From Longimicrobiales bacterium (lineage in GTDB: Bacteria; Gemmatimonadota; Gemmatimonadetes; Longimicrobiales; Gaopeijiaceae), in assembly GCA_028279425.1 (NCBI GenBank), contig JANQNV010000313.1, positions 1 through 64,000 on the forward strand: a stretch of 64,000 nt of DNA. Reading direction: 5' to 3'. Under the pieces are notes generated by a model, which had not been told where the DNA came from, ran no database searches, and saw only the letters and a program-made list of their open reading frames with translations. Positions 8,332-16,218 of the stretch are shown here, in pieces. Position 1 is the first letter of the stretch. Each line of letters begins with the position of its first letter. A program made the translations under genes and the position numbers.

Positions 8332-9420
8332 TCAGTGTCCAGGACGCAGCCTCCCGCGCAAGAAGACGTTCGGTCTGAGGCCCGTTGGCTCACGGAAGTA
8401 GAGAAGGCCGTCGGCTGGATCGACCATGACGAGTGCCGGTACGTCGTCGATCCCCCAAAGTCGATCACCTCGCGGCCCAAGCCGAACCAGGCCGAGGGAA
8501 GTGTCGTCGCCCCGAGGCTTCACGATCACCACCAACCACCCACCGGCTGGAAGGCGAAATGCCTCGCCGGCCAGGGCAGCCGAAGCGAGCCAGTCTGAGA
8601 AGCCCTCTGGGTCTTCGCGACGATCGACGGGAGGTCCCGTATCGCGTAGTGCCTGTGAGTCGATTTCGAGCTCGTCGACGAGCTGCACGGTGCGACCGGT
8701 GACACCCGCCACCCAAATCGTGTCGAAGACGGGCCAGGTGATGGCCGTCGTTGCGCCGGGGTCCGAAGGCCCCGCTCCCTCCAGCGTCGCGACCGCCATG
8801 AGATTGTCTTCACGAATGGGGAGTGCGATGGCGGCATCAACTTCGGTCCGCGAGTCGAGGTCGATCAGGCGCACCAGGCGACCGTCATACTCGGTGGGGC
8901 TCTGGAAGCTGGGGCCGGTCACGACCACCATCAGCGAGTCCGAAACGGGACCCGCGCTCAAGACGTTTTGCACCGGCAATTGCCAGTCGTTGACGAGGCC
9001 GTTCACCTCGTGCCACTCGGTGAGGCGCCCGTCTGCGTCGAGCGCGTGGAGCGTTTGGCGACCGATGCGGAAGGCGGCCCGTAGCAGTCGGAACTCACCC
9101 GGCCCCTCTCCGCGTCGACCGAAGTGGACCTCAAGTCGTCCGGCTTCGCCATACAGCCGAAACTGGGCTGCCTGTGCATCGATCACGATGAACCCCCCGA
9201 GCGGATCGGACCTCAATTGGGGCCGCACGGCGAGACTGGACTCGGTCTCCTCCAGGACCAGGGGGTCCAACCACTCGATGACCGGGTCCAGCGCACCTGG
9301 ATCCCCTTGAGCCTGGGCGAGTGTGGGGACGACGAGGGCGATCGAGAGCACCAAAGCCCACGCTGCCCAGGCATACCTCCGCGCGATCCTCGCCTGCACC
9401 GGGGTCGTCCGCGTTCCCAT
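8332..9420 (-). CDS. Secreted 6-bladed beta-propeller protein (no lipobox)
   Basis: This 362-residue protein has a cleavable Sec signal (ARRYAWAAWALVLSIALVVPTLAQAQG) instead of a lipobox, so it is probably released rather than anchored. It keeps the propeller signature FGRRGEGPGEFRLL and alternating blade strands (GGFIVIDAQAAQFRLYGEAG) but lacks the DSAG motif of the lipidated paralogs. Its start lies 3 bp after the stop of the TIMP-like gene, so the two are cotranscribed. Its role is unknown. Confidence 0.82.
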   Translation of the reverse strand: MGTRTTPVQARIARRYAWAAWALVLSIALVVPTLAQAQGDPGALDPVIEWLDPLVLEETESSLAVRPQLRSDPLGGFIVIDAQAAQFRLYGEAGRLEVHFGRRGEGPGEFRLLRAAFRIGRQTLHALDADGRLTEWHEVNGLVNDWQLPVQNVLSAGPVSDSLMVVVTGPSFQSPTEYDGRLVRLIDLDSRTEVDAAIALPIREDNLMAVATLEGAGPSDPGATTAITWPVFDTIWVAGVTGRTVQLVDELEIDSQALRDTGPPVDRREDPEGFSDWLASAALAGEAFRLPAGGWLVVIVKPRGDDTSLGLVRLGPRGDRLWGIDDVPALVMVDPADGLLYFREPTGLRPNVFLRGRLRPGH

Positions 9421-9423
9421 GCG

Positions 9424-10200
9424 TCAGCGCCGGCCTTCATCCAAGGTGAAGCGCACATCGAGACCCGTCAGATGGCGCAGTGAGCCGCAGCGCTGGGCGC
9501 TCTCTTCGCAGCGGACCCCGACATAAAACGTGGACGCCCATCCGTGGCGCCAGTATGCGCGGCCCGCGTAGATACCGGGCGGTAAGTGAAGGCGACCTCG
9601 GCCCGACGGCCCACGCGGCACCCAGCTGTCGCCCGCGAGTTCGACGCGCTGAACCCCGGCGGGGAAGCCCGACAGGTCAACGGGCAGTGACTCCTCCATG
9701 TTCGTCGGCCTCCGCGAGGGAGGCGTGAGCCCCTCCACAGCGGATTCCTCGGGTGGAGGAGCGATCCAGCCGGGACGCCCAAGGTCAGTCAGGTGGTCGA
9801 GGGTACTGGGGTAGCTCAGGCTCAGCGCGATGTCGCACCGCTCGGTCTGTAGGACTGCCCCATCGCTCGTCGCGAACACGAGGTAGCGCCCCCCCGCCTG
9901 GTACTGGGCACACGGTGCGTTCAACCCGACGATGAGTGTGACGGGGCCCGGGGCCGGGTCGCGCCACGAGGCCTCCGGCAGCGAGACGACCCGCTGCCGC
10001 CCGGGGCCGTCGTATCCCTCGCCGCTGTCTTCCCACAAGACCGTGGCGGCGAAGATCGCCTCGCGCTCGAGCAGAGGTGTGGGGGCGAACACCTGCTCGC
10101 CCGCGACGGACGCGGCCACCACACAGGTGCACGCCACCAACGGTGCGGGCACTAGGAGTGCCGCCCCAAGGACGACGCCGAACCCGGTCTTGCGGATCAT
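9424..10200 (-). CDS. Exported protein with N-terminal CxC, NTR/TIMP-like
   Basis: This 258-residue protein has a signal peptide ending at PLVA and a mature N-terminus CTCVVA (C24, C26). A CxC immediately after the signal, followed by an OB-fold-like first half (AIFAATVLWEDS, PVTLIVGLNAPC, GGRYLVFAT), resembles NTR/TIMP-type secreted domains. The lipobox reading (LVAC) is also possible, which would make it a lipoprotein. The second half (from about 140) is a separate beta-rich region with two further cysteines (VRCEESAQRCGSL). Its start overlaps the stop of a 37-codon ORF by ATGA. Function unknown. Confidence 0.6.
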   Translation of the reverse strand: MIRKTGFGVVLGAALLVPAPLVACTCVVAASVAGEQVFAPTPLLEREAIFAATVLWEDSGEGYDGPGRQRVVSLPEASWRDPAPGPVTLIVGLNAPCAQYQAGGRYLVFATSDGAVLQTERCDIALSLSYPSTLDHLTDLGRPGWIAPPPEESAVEGLTPPSRRPTNMEESLPVDLSGFPAGVQRVELAGDSWVPRGPSGRGRLHLPPGIYAGRAYWRHGWASTFYVGVRCEESAQRCGSLRHLTGLDVRFTLDEGRR

Positions 10201-10310
10201 GGGTCAGCCCGAGGGCTCGGGACAGGTCGCAAGCGCTCCAGACGCGAGCAGTCCATCGCGGCCATCTCCACCCGCGCGTAGTGGGTCACCGAGGGGTGCT
10301 CATCGTTCAT
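10197..10310 (-). CDS. Candidate 37-residue small protein, coupled to the next gene
   Basis: An ORF of 37 codons starts at ATG 10310, 9 bp after the stop of the preceding secreted-protein gene, and ends in an ATGA overlap with the start of the NTR-like gene. The sequence (MNDEHPSVTHYARVEMAAMD and on) has no signal peptide or known motif. The exact fit between the two flanking genes suggests either a true small protein or a coupling ORF that carries ribosomes to the next start. The SD is weak. Confidence 0.4.
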   Translation of the reverse strand: MNDEHPSVTHYARVEMAAMDCSRLERLRPVPSPRADP

Positions 10311-10319
10311 GGTCCGGGC

Positions 10320-10685
10320 CTATCCGCTGGCCTTCGGGCCATCGAAACCCAGGCGGAGTAGATACCCGAAGAAGCCGTCCGACCATTGGATCGTCACGGA
10401 GTCCACCGCCATGGTGTGCCACACTGCGATGCGATAGTCCCCCCACGACAGCTGGGGGCGCACGAGGAGGCGGCCTTCCTCCGGGAATTCGGCACCTCTC
10501 TCGCCGAGGAGACGCAGGGTGTCCGGGAGTTGATCGCCAGCTTGCTCGAATGGGGGATCCCACGACGCCTCGTGGAGCGTGTAGCACCCGATGAAGCGGG
10601 TCGTGTCCGGGCTCTCCTGCGCGGAGAGGGGGAAGGTGACGCCGAGCATCGCTACGATCAGGGAGGCTTGGCAGCGCGGACTCAT
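10320..10685 (-). CDS. Small secreted protein of unknown function
   Basis: This protein of 121 residues has a signal peptide (SPRCQASLIVAMLGVTFPLSAQ) and a beta-rich mature part (RFIGCYTLHEASWDPPF, GRLLVRPQLSWGDYRIAVWHTMAVDSVTIQWSDGFFGYLLRLGF in pieces). The ATG at 10685 shares its A with the TGA stop of the upstream gene, so the two are translationally coupled; a GTG one codon earlier (10688) is possible. I do not recognise the family. Its position between the carboxypeptidase-regulatory-like gene and the NTR-like gene suggests a shared envelope role. Confidence 0.7.
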   Translation of the reverse strand: MSPRCQASLIVAMLGVTFPLSAQESPDTTRFIGCYTLHEASWDPPFEQAGDQLPDTLRLLGERGAEFPEEGRLLVRPQLSWGDYRIAVWHTMAVDSVTIQWSDGFFGYLLRLGFDGPKASG

Positions 10686-11869
10686 CACGGCACCCGGGGG
10701 CGGAGAGCGACGAGTTGGGCCTTGGTCGCGAAGAGGCCACGGATCGCGGGGCGAAGCGTAAGGAAGGTGTAGCGAAGGCCCAAGCCCCGCGTGTTCTCAC
10801 CCTTCCCTTCTCCTCCGCCGCTTCCAACGAAGACCCCACGGATCTCCCATTCGACGATCATGGGGCCGTACTCTTCGACCTCGTCTAGGCGCATGAAGCC
10901 GCCGGTCTCGCCACGGTCGACCACCGGCAGGAACGAGATGTTCTCGTACTCGGCGTGCCGCTCGCGCTGAGCCGCCTCCCACTGAGGCACCTCGTATTCC
11001 GAGACAAAGGGCTCCAGGTTCTCGTAGCGCCATTCGACGCGGCGAAGTTCGCCTGCAGGGCCGACGTCGAAGGAACCGCTGATGCCGACACGTGCACCCT
11101 GATCGTTTTTGGGAGAGAAGTAGATCCGTCGCGTCGGGCCATCGGTATCGAAGCCGAAGCAATGGGACTCCCGGAAGGCGCTCGACGCGAGAAACTCAGC
11201 CGACGGGGCGAGATATGCACTGGTCGAGTCGTCGACGACGCGAGCGAATCCAACCTCGGCATACGAGGCGACGGGAACCGTCGGGATGGCGGCATCCCAT
11301 GCAACGAGCGAAGTGTCCGGCGAGAACCAATACCGCCCGCGATTCCAGGTCTTCTCGGGTCGCGTGAATCGCATGACGTAGTCGAGATCGTCGCGGCGGG
11401 TGTTCCGGGCGACCTCCAACAAGACGGGTGTAATCGAGTCCAGAAGCGCCACCGCCGCGACGCGGTCCTCGCCTGGGTCACACTGCATCGCAGCCGCCAC
11501 CTCCACCCCTGCCACCTCGAACGGGACGGCCAACAACCTGAACTCGCCGACGAACTCAGGGCCGAGATCGCGTCGTTCCGCCCCGTATCCGAAGGCCGAG
11601 ACGTCGATCGCGACGGCCCTCGCATCCGTCGGCAACGAGAACCGGCCATCGAGGTCGGTGAGGGTGGAACGCAGGACGATCGAATCGGCCCCGAGCTGTC
11701 GCACGAGCGCGTCCACGAGCGGTCGTTCGGCCCGGCCGTCGAGCACGAGTCCCTCCAACGCGTCCTCGAGGGCGGTTTGCGCCGACCCTGGGGTACTGAA
11801 GGGGCCGACCGCGATCAGGAACGCGAGGACGAGTAGCCTCACGCGCGACACTCGCCAACACCGTTCCAT
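10685..11869 (-). CDS. Secreted protein with carboxypeptidase-regulatory-like domain
   Basis: This 394-residue exported protein has a signal (RLLVLAFLIAVGPFSTPGSAQ) and an N-terminal beta-sandwich (about 40-125) of the carboxypeptidase-regulatory/CarbopepD type: VLRSTLTDLDGRFSLP, AVAIDVSAFGYGAERR, VAGVEVAA. The larger C-terminal part (130-394) has no recognised domain but shares the pattern ESHCFGFDTDGPTRRIYF, also seen as DTHCFSLRRDGSRPGMIGLEF in the gene at 27292, so the two are paralogs. In both places the gene sits next to a propeller lipoprotein, 6 bp apart here. It may be a surface-binding or structural partner; this is inference. Confidence 0.75.
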   Translation of the reverse strand: MERCWRVSRVRLLVLAFLIAVGPFSTPGSAQTALEDALEGLVLDGRAERPLVDALVRQLGADSIVLRSTLTDLDGRFSLPTDARAVAIDVSAFGYGAERRDLGPEFVGEFRLLAVPFEVAGVEVAAAMQCDPGEDRVAAVALLDSITPVLLEVARNTRRDDLDYVMRFTRPEKTWNRGRYWFSPDTSLVAWDAAIPTVPVASYAEVGFARVVDDSTSAYLAPSAEFLASSAFRESHCFGFDTDGPTRRIYFSPKNDQGARVGISGSFDVGPAGELRRVEWRYENLEPFVSEYEVPQWEAAQRERHAEYENISFLPVVDRGETGGFMRLDEVEEYGPMIVEWEIRGVFVGSGGGEGKGENTRGLGLRYTFLTLRPAIRGLFATKAQLVALRPRVP

Positions 11870-11875
11870 CGCACC

Positions 11876-13060
11876 TCACGGTCCCCCGGCGGGCCCAAAC
11901 GGAATGACCTGGACGCGCTCGACGTCCAGCTCGTCTTTCACGACGGCGAGCAGCGACTCGGAGCTGATCTCGAGGATCCAGATTCCGCGTGGCAGTTCGA
12001 TGGCCGCGACCCGTTCTCCGCTCGCGTCGAAGACGTCCCACACCTCCGGGCCTTCGTGACCGGGTCGGATGAATCGCTTGGCCCAGACCCCACCGGAGAC
12101 TGAGGTGCGCAGGTCTTCGAGCACCGGAAACTCATCGGCAAAGCCCTGGGCGGCGACGATCTGCCGACGTCTGGGCCGAGACTCTTCCGGAGCGGATTCA
12201 ATCGACTCCTCCATGTAGAGGTCGATGTCTGCGGCCGAAACGGTTCGATCCCCGGCGGGCCAGCGGACGATCATCGACAGACTCCCGTCGGCATCGAATC
12301 GTCGAAGCTCCGGGTCACTCGCCAACCCCCACCAGAGCCCGTTCGCGGTTCCCACACCCATCGCCCGAAACCCGAAGACCGGCCCACCGACCATGCTGAC
12401 GGCTTCGAGCGGTCCCATCCGAGCCAGCGGCTGGCTCGGAAGCGAATCGAGGATCTCGCCCCCGGGCGAAACGCGAACGAAGGCCGTGTACATGAGCTCG
12501 AAGCCGACGTCGGGGATGTCGTACTGATCGCTCATGAAGATCACATCGCCGTTCTCGAGCATCGAAGCCGGTTCGGCGTTGAGGATCTCTCCGGGCACAT
12601 TGCGCACGTCGATCACGTCGCCGCTCTCCCGATCGAAGTCGGTGAAGCGTCGCAGCCTGGGGTCCCACACGCGAAGCGTGTCTCCGCGGGGATAGATGTG
12701 CCCGGGGTAGCCGAACTCGCCCGGTCCCTCTCCTGCCCCACCCATGCGGCGCTCGAACACGCCCTCGGCCGAGAAGACCCTGAGTTCGCGGCTTCCTCCG
12801 TCGGAGATCACGATCCGGCCATCGTCGAGCAGCCGGCCGAAGAACACGCCCGACAACTCGTACTCCGGCTCGCCGGCCAGCACCCCGATCGAGAGCGTCG
12901 CATCGCCCGTGGTCCAAACCGCGGGTTGGGGCGCCGTGTTTTCGACGATCGTCGTGCCCGCACTGTCGGAGCGTAGAACGGTGTCCACCTCCGATGACTC
13001 ATCGGCGCAGGCGGCGCCGACGACGAGAAGGAGGATTGCGAGCGAAGGACGGAGGTTCAT
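11876..13060 (-). CDS. 6-bladed beta-propeller lipoprotein, first gene of operon
   Basis: This 394-residue lipoprotein starts at ATG 13060; the 47 codons upstream in frame have no signal features. Lipobox VGAAC (C18), then RSDSAGTTIVENTAP, the blade motif GGAGEGPGEFGYP and the closing strand KDELDVERVQVIPF. It heads the leftward run that ends at 4607. A copy of the recurrent promoter element lies at 13126-13155, about 60 bp before the start, supporting it as the first gene of the operon. Confidence 0.87.
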   Translation of the reverse strand: MNLRPSLAILLLVVGAACADESSEVDTVLRSDSAGTTIVENTAPQPAVWTTGDATLSIGVLAGEPEYELSGVFFGRLLDDGRIVISDGGSRELRVFSAEGVFERRMGGAGEGPGEFGYPGHIYPRGDTLRVWDPRLRRFTDFDRESGDVIDVRNVPGEILNAEPASMLENGDVIFMSDQYDIPDVGFELMYTAFVRVSPGGEILDSLPSQPLARMGPLEAVSMVGGPVFGFRAMGVGTANGLWWGLASDPELRRFDADGSLSMIVRWPAGDRTVSAADIDLYMEESIESAPEESRPRRRQIVAAQGFADEFPVLEDLRTSVSGGVWAKRFIRPGHEGPEVWDVFDASGERVAAIELPRGIWILEISSESLLAVVKDELDVERVQVIPFGPAGGP

Positions 13061-13125
13061 TGGGCGAGGTGCGTCACGAGTCGCGGCATGGCGGTCGGGG
13101 GTAAAACCAACTCGCTGGCGACTCC

Positions 13126-13155
13126 AGAGTAGAGCGACGCGCAGCGTTTCCGCCA
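13126..13155 (-). promoter_or_regulatory. Recurrent promoter-like element, copy 1
   Basis: On the minus strand, TGGCGG (13155-13150) is followed by an 18-bp spacer containing CTGCG, and then by TACTCT (13131-13126). It would start RNA near 13119 for the propeller operon starting at 13060. The same layout is repeated at other sites in this window. Confidence 0.65.
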
Positions 13156-13160
13156 GGTGG

Positions 13161-13640
13161 TCACTCCGAGCTCTGATCCGGCGACAGCAATCGCTCGACA
13201 ATCTCCCGGACGAGCGAGAGGGCCGACCGGATTTCGGTGGCGGCGATGTCCTCGGACAGAGCGTTGATCCACAGGGCCTGCGCGGCGTCCACCTCGGTCA
13301 TCGTGATCTCGCCCTTGCCGGTGAGGCCGACCAGTTTGGCGCGACGGTCCCGGGGATTGTCGATCAGCTCCAGAAACGAGTCCTTGACGAGCTCATTGAC
13401 GATCCGCTGCACACTCTGCCGGGTCAGTCCCATCTTGCGGGCAATCTGTGAAACCGTCAGCGAACGTCGTTCGAGATCGATTGCGCCCATGACCTGCCAA
13501 CGAGCGCCGGTGAGCCCCAGCGGTCTCGTCAACTCGTTGCCGGCGTCGACGAGAGCGCCGTTCAACCGGAACGTCTCGAGGACGAGCTCTGTGAGTGCGG
13601 CGCCGGCGTCCGTGCGCTGAGGCTTTCGTCGACGAGTCAT
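13161..13640 (-). CDS. MarR-family transcriptional regulator
   Basis: This 159-residue protein has the MarR layout: dimer helices at both ends, the winged helix SLTVSQIARKMGLTRQSVQRIVNELVKDSFLELI and the wing NPRDRRAKLVGLTGKG with the typical DxRxx(K/R)L pattern. The effector is unknown. ATG 13640 is taken as start; a GTG at 13658 is possible, and neither has a clear SD. It stands alone between the propeller operon and a CPBP protease. A partial copy of the recurrent element (TGGCGG and CTGCG, no TANTCT box) lies upstream at about 13714-13719. Confidence 0.85.
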   Translation of the reverse strand: MTRRRKPQRTDAGAALTELVLETFRLNGALVDAGNELTRPLGLTGARWQVMGAIDLERRSLTVSQIARKMGLTRQSVQRIVNELVKDSFLELIDNPRDRRAKLVGLTGKGEITMTEVDAAQALWINALSEDIAATEIRSALSLVREIVERLLSPDQSSE

Positions 13641-13738
13641 GTAGGGGCCGTTCAACACCGGACCGACCGACTCCGACGCTGCGGTGCAGCGCTGGGCCTG
13701 AGTCGCAGCGTTCCCGCCAGGGATCGAGAGCCCCTCGG

Positions 13739-14608
13739 CTACCGGATCAGTCGCGCCTTCATCACATGCGGCACCTCGAACTCGCCCACCACGACCCCGT
13801 AGAGGTCGTCACCGCGAATCACCGGAGGAACCCACGGGTCCAGCCGAAGCTCGCGAGGACGACCACGAGGCCAAACAGTTGCGGCCGCTCGGCCTGGATC
13901 GTAGTCTGCGCCGAGGCTGGGCAGAAGGCTCAGATTCGCCGTGGCGTGGAGATTGGTCGCGGCAAGAGCCGATCCGGACGTGTGAGTGAATACGAGCACC
14001 TGCAGCGTACGCAGCACGATGGTGAACCCAGCCTGCTCCGAGACCCAGCCCACGGAGTGTCCCATTTGGAGCCACGGCACGACGTGCCATAGGGCCCAGG
14101 CCGCCCCGAGCACCACGCCCGCGCCCACTTCTCCGAGGAGCGCGACTGCATCCTCCGTGGCGAAGGCCGACCATCCGATCTCCTCGATCGCAGCAGCACC
14201 GTAGAATAACACGAGCACGACCGCCCACGCGTGGATCGGAGGGATCTCTCCATGCCCGAGTACCTCATCGGCCTGGATGACTGACCAATGCGATACGACC
14301 AGGACAACGGGTAAGGCCAGGATGGAAAGAACCCACCACCCGGTCGCTTCCTGACGCACCCGAAGCTGGAATCGCCCGAGCAGGATCCTCGCGCTCGTGC
14401 CCCCCCCATCCCCACGGGAAAGGAGGAGCCCCGCCACGGCAGGTGCAACGAACATGAGGGCGCTCAGCGGGAGGCCGCCGGGCAGGGGGTTCGCCCGCGA
14501 ACTCCACCCGATGATCCAGAGCGGAGCAGAGAGCAGGGGCACGAGGAGAAGGAAGCGCGTCAACCGTGTCGCTGCCTCCGGCCGCAGCCTGCACCGGCGT
14601 GCTTCCAC
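13739..14608 (-). CDS. CPBP-family intramembrane protease, possibly frameshifted at 3' end
   Basis: This 289-residue multi-pass membrane protein has the CPBP/Rce1-like motifs: EEIGW in place of EExxxR, WALWHVVPW and the third-motif region TNLHATANLS. Family members are putative membrane-embedded proteases related to CAAX-processing enzymes. The last part in this frame (WPRGRPRELRLDPW and on) is not membrane-like. Another frame over 13822-13880 reads LFGLVVVLASFGWTRGFLR and stops at 13819, which is what the usual last helix looks like. A one-base shift near 13880-13925 is therefore likely, real or from assembly. The gene is 6 bp downstream of the TetR gene and probably cotranscribed with it. 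Confidence 0.75.
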   Translation of the reverse strand: MEARRCRLRPEAATRLTRFLLLVPLLSAPLWIIGWSSRANPLPGGLPLSALMFVAPAVAGLLLSRGDGGGTSARILLGRFQLRVRQEATGWWVLSILALPVVLVVSHWSVIQADEVLGHGEIPPIHAWAVVLVLFYGAAAIEEIGWSAFATEDAVALLGEVGAGVVLGAAWALWHVVPWLQMGHSVGWVSEQAGFTIVLRTLQVLVFTHTSGSALAATNLHATANLSLLPSLGADYDPGRAAATVWPRGRPRELRLDPWVPPVIRGDDLYGVVVGEFEVPHVMKARLIR

Positions 14609-14614
14609 GGCCGC

Positions 14615-15226
14615 CTAGCGGGTTCTCAGCGACTGCAGGAGCGGCCCGAGCGCTTCCCTGAGCGCATCCGAGGCACGGAACCCGGGAACCGTCCACTGCT
14701 GGATGTACAGCCCGTCGAGTAGGGCGACGATGCACGACGCAACGGGTCGGGTCGGCACCGAGATGGCCACTTCGCCCCGCTCCTTTCCTCGCTCCAGCAA
14801 CCCGACGATTCGATCCACGAACTCCTCGATCGTCTCGGCGTAGAGCGCCCCGAAACGCGCCCGGGTCTCCTCGACACCACACACGGCCCACAACTCGAGC
14901 GTGAGCGGAATCGCGATCGGGTCGTCTTCGATCGCTCGAGTGATCAGATACAGAGACTCCTCGATCTGATCGAGGGCCGGGACACCGGACTCCTCGTCCA
15001 CGTCGAGTTCGTTCCCCACGAAATCCCTCATGAACTCTGAGAAGACCGCAAAGAAGAGGTCCTCCTTGCTGGCGAAGGCCAGGTACACGGAGCCCTTGGC
15101 GACACCGGCTTCCGCCGCCACCTGCTCGACGGTCGCGCGCCGGTATCCGAACTCGGCAAAGACTCGAGCGGCGGCGACCAGCACCCTTTCCCTTCGCTCG
15201 GCCTTGTCGACTCTACGCGGCACCAT
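14615..15226 (-). CDS. TetR/AcrR-family transcriptional repressor
   Basis: This 203-residue protein has the TetR N-terminal DNA-binding domain (RERVLVAAARVFAEFGYRRATVEQVAAEAGVAKGSVYLAFASKEDLFFAV, residues about 12-62, in pieces) and a helical ligand-binding half. The ATG at 15226 is used. Just upstream is a perfect 9-bp-arm palindrome, a probable autoregulatory operator. The gene lies between two CPBP membrane-protease genes and is 6 bp from the downstream one, so it probably controls at least that gene. Confidence 0.9.
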   Translation of the reverse strand: MVPRRVDKAERRERVLVAAARVFAEFGYRRATVEQVAAEAGVAKGSVYLAFASKEDLFFAVFSEFMRDFVGNELDVDEESGVPALDQIEESLYLITRAIEDDPIAIPLTLELWAVCGVEETRARFGALYAETIEEFVDRIVGLLERGKERGEVAISVPTRPVASCIVALLDGLYIQQWTVPGFRASDALREALGPLLQSLRTR

Positions 15227-15256
15227 TCCCCATTCCTTACGCCTCGTCGCATATTG

Positions 15257-15276
15257 ATGACTGACTGGTCAGTCAT
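15257..15276. promoter_or_regulatory. Probable TetR operator (9-bp inverted repeat)
   Basis: The arms ATGACTGAC and GTCAGTCAT are perfect complements around a TG centre. The site lies 31 bases before the TetR start codon and 73 bases beyond the 3' end of the second CPBP gene, so it fits a promoter-proximal operator for the TetR-CPBP pair. The sequence resembles the TGACTGACYRGTCA-like sites of AcrR/NalC-type regulators only in general shape. Confidence 0.6.
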
Positions 15277-15348
15277 ATTCTGGTTCAGACGATGCGGGGC
15301 GTCAATGGCCCATATGCTCATGGCGGGGAACCTACCCAGCCGAGTCCC

Positions 15349-15984
15349 TCAACCGGAGAACCCACCGGTGAAGAAAGGAACGAAGGCTGCAGCATTGACC
15401 AGGGTGTGGCTGACGACAGGCCAGCCCACCGAGTCGCTCCGCCGTGTCATCGTCATCCAGACCGCCCCGAGAGCGAGAGGGCTTCCGATGAGGCCCACCG
15501 CGCCATAGTCGAACGTCACACCTTCGGCGAAATACAGCGGAACGTGCCAGAGAGTGAAGAGTCCCAGCCCGAGCAGTTCGAAGGGCAGCCGCTCGCCCGA
15601 GTTCGCGCGATAGGCGCGCCGCCACGCGAGCTCTTCGAGCGGACCATTGATCAGCGCGGCACCCAGCGCCACGGCCACGATCCGTCGCGGGGCCTGAGTC
15701 CATGCAGACGACCCCGCGGCGATCAAGACCAGGAGCGGAAGCAGGAGGGAGACGAACACGATCCAACGCGGTGATCGGTCGAGGCGGACTCGCACGAGGT
15801 GCGGCCCATCCCCCAAGAAGATCGCGACGGGCACGCAGAAGCCCGTCCAGTAGAGGAACATCACCGCCAGGTAGCCCGCCATCGGACCGAAGCCGTGAGT
15901 CGCGACGGGGACCAGCACAGACATGACCAGTGCGAGACCGAGCCCGGCAAGAACCAGACGATGTCGACGAGCAGAGGCGGACAT
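15349..15984 (-). CDS. CPBP-family intramembrane metalloprotease
   Basis: This 211-residue membrane protein has about six hydrophobic segments and the CPBP catalytic motifs EELAWR (about residue 117), FTLWHVPLY (about 143) and SHTLVNAA (about 193), with the glutamates and histidines expected for activity. Family members are proposed proteases related to Rce1; several act in bacteriocin self-immunity or maturation, but no such partner is nearby. It is read toward the TetR gene and is a distant paralog of the CPBP gene at 13739. Confidence 0.85.
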   Translation of the reverse strand: MSASARRHRLVLAGLGLALVMSVLVPVATHGFGPMAGYLAVMFLYWTGFCVPVAIFLGDGPHLVRVRLDRSPRWIVFVSLLLPLLVLIAAGSSAWTQAPRRIVAVALGAALINGPLEELAWRRAYRANSGERLPFELLGLGLFTLWHVPLYFAEGVTFDYGAVGLIGSPLALGAVWMTMTRRSDSVGWPVVSHTLVNAAAFVPFFTGGFSG

Positions 15985-16218
15985 GGGGCGGACTCGAGAC
16001 GGTGTGCGCAGCCGGCTCTCGCGAACCTCGCCCCTGCGGGGACGATGGCCAAGGGGGACCTCGGCCGGAAGGCACGCCAGAGTGCAACGAGACCTTCGTC
16101 GGCGAACAGCGCTCGCGATCCTCCCGGCCGTGGTCGCATGCCCATCGCTCGCCGTCTACGTTCAGTGCGTCACACGGCACGACGGTGCCACGTCGATCAC
16201 CCGCCCCCCCCCGCTTCG

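Noticed and set aside
13690-13719. Another full copy of the recurrent promoter element before marR
   Set aside because: TGGCGG and CTGCG are present, but no TA-type box lies at the expected spacing, so it is noted only as a partial copy.
15799-16218. N-terminal extension of the AraC regulator
   Set aside because: The 140 codons before ATG 16219 overlap the divergent CPBP gene and its promoter and are arginine-rich without a fold.
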